From contig JAPXFQ010002718.1 in NCBI GenBank assembly GCA_028564705.1, forward strand, positions 248,001-312,000: DNA of 64,000 nucleotides. The letters run 5' to 3'. The notes beneath the pieces were generated by a model. The model did no database searches and was not told where the DNA came from. It saw only the letters and a list, made by a program, of their open reading frames with translations. The stretch comes from Apricaphanius iberus. Lineage: Eukaryota > Chordata > Actinopteri > Cyprinodontiformes > Aphaniidae. A program made the position numbers and the translations under genes. Positions 63,171-64,000 of this stretch are shown here, in pieces (the stretch's first letter is position 1; the number at the start of each line of letters is the position of its first letter).

Positions 63171-63371
63171 GAAAATTTTATGATTCTTTTTTTGCAGCTC
63201 GCTGGCTGTAGAGTTCTGAGGTTCTTTGTAAGGGTGCATTGGAGCCTTCCTACTGCTTCCTACTGCTTCCTGTTTTTCAGAATGGAAGTGTTTTTTTTTC
63301 TCAAATGCCTGTTTTCCACACATTTATGTCTTCTCAACTATCTGGAGCATGTTTCCACATTCCCCTCTGAA

Positions 63372-63540
63372 AGGCATTTTTATTTGTAGAGCACCTTTCA
63401 GCAACAAGGTAATTCAAGGTGCTTCACATGATTCGATCATAAAGATAAAAGCATGGAAAAATCCAAACAGAAATTAAAAATAAAACATGAAAAGCATAAA
63501 AAATACAGAATTAGAGAAAGTAATAAAAGAGTAATTTAGC
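63372..63540 (-). mobile_element. L2-type LINE 3' end
   Basis: Tail on the minus strand: aagtgcaccttgaattaccttgttgct-like segment, then gtgctctacaaataaaaatgcc. Only 3' UTR present. Confidence 0.65.
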
Positions 63541-64000
63541 ATCATGGTCGTTTACTGAAAGGCGGGGCTAAATTCAACTCGATTTCATTCAGCTCTATAT
63601 TCAAGCTTTTTCTTCCTTGTATATATCCAACTGTCCCAAAATTACAAAGCAAAGAATACAGATTTGTTGATATGTGTATATTATAATCTACGCATATCAT
63701 TTTAGTAAATTGTAAAAATGCTAATGCACCAAGATTTGGAAGGTGGATTAAAGAAACGGCATGAAACATGACAGTGGAGAAGATAACATATATTATTAGA
63801 TGGAAACAACATGTTTTCGATTACATCTGGAGACCTTTTATATGTTTTTTAAGACATGATGGCAGGGTTGGCAACATGCTTCAGCAGGTGGAAGCTCCGA
63901 GAGACTAGAATATTCATCTGATGTGATATAATGTCCTGAGAAAAGTCATTTTGTGTCTGTTAGCATACAGGGATAAGGGATATGCATATACTGTATGCAA

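Overview
This is a 64 kb piece of a vertebrate nuclear genome, most likely a ray-finned (teleost) fish. It is AT-rich and full of relics typical of teleosts: L2, Rex1/CR1-like and other jockey-superfamily LINEs, many Tc1-like copies, hAT, Harbinger and fold-back MITEs, and a Penelope-like (Neptune-type) retroelement. There is no bacterial-style gene layout and almost all long open frames are shadows or transposon remnants.

One host gene can be reconstructed, on the minus strand: the 5' end of a MAST-family kinase gene (microtubule-associated serine/threonine kinase, MAST1/MAST3 type). Four coding exons were found by joining splice sites with conserved peptide: exon 1 (42847-42885, start codon, peptide MDDSGIIRRRRLQ), a 29-nt microexon 2 (21490-21518), exon 3 (3061-3155) and exon 4 (1444-1519). 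Phases agree at every junction (0, 2, 1, 2) and there is an in-frame stop 36 nt before the ATG. A CpG-rich block at about 42.9-43.6 kb surrounds the start and is the likely promoter/5' UTR. The rest of the gene (DUF1908, kinase and PDZ regions) lies beyond position 1.

Layout: 1-1443 is intron 4 (next exon not in window); 1520-3060 intron 3; 3156-21489 intron 2 (18.3 kb) with hAT fragments, an L2 LINE with a 548-codon open frame and Tc1 relics; 21519-42846 intron 1 (21.3 kb) with several MITEs, a Penelope-like element with 201-bp inverted arms and a 13-bp target duplication, and Tc1/Rex1 relics; 43.6-64 kb is the 5' flank, holding a Rex1-like LINE, two L2 copies, a nested Tc1/LINE/hAT cluster and a 1.4-kb fold-back transposon with another element inside it. 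No second host gene was recognised in the flank.

All calls come from reading the sequence and from memory of the families; no database search was possible. Paralogue assignment (mast1 versus mast3) and most transposon family names are therefore provisional, and borders of degenerate relics are approximate.
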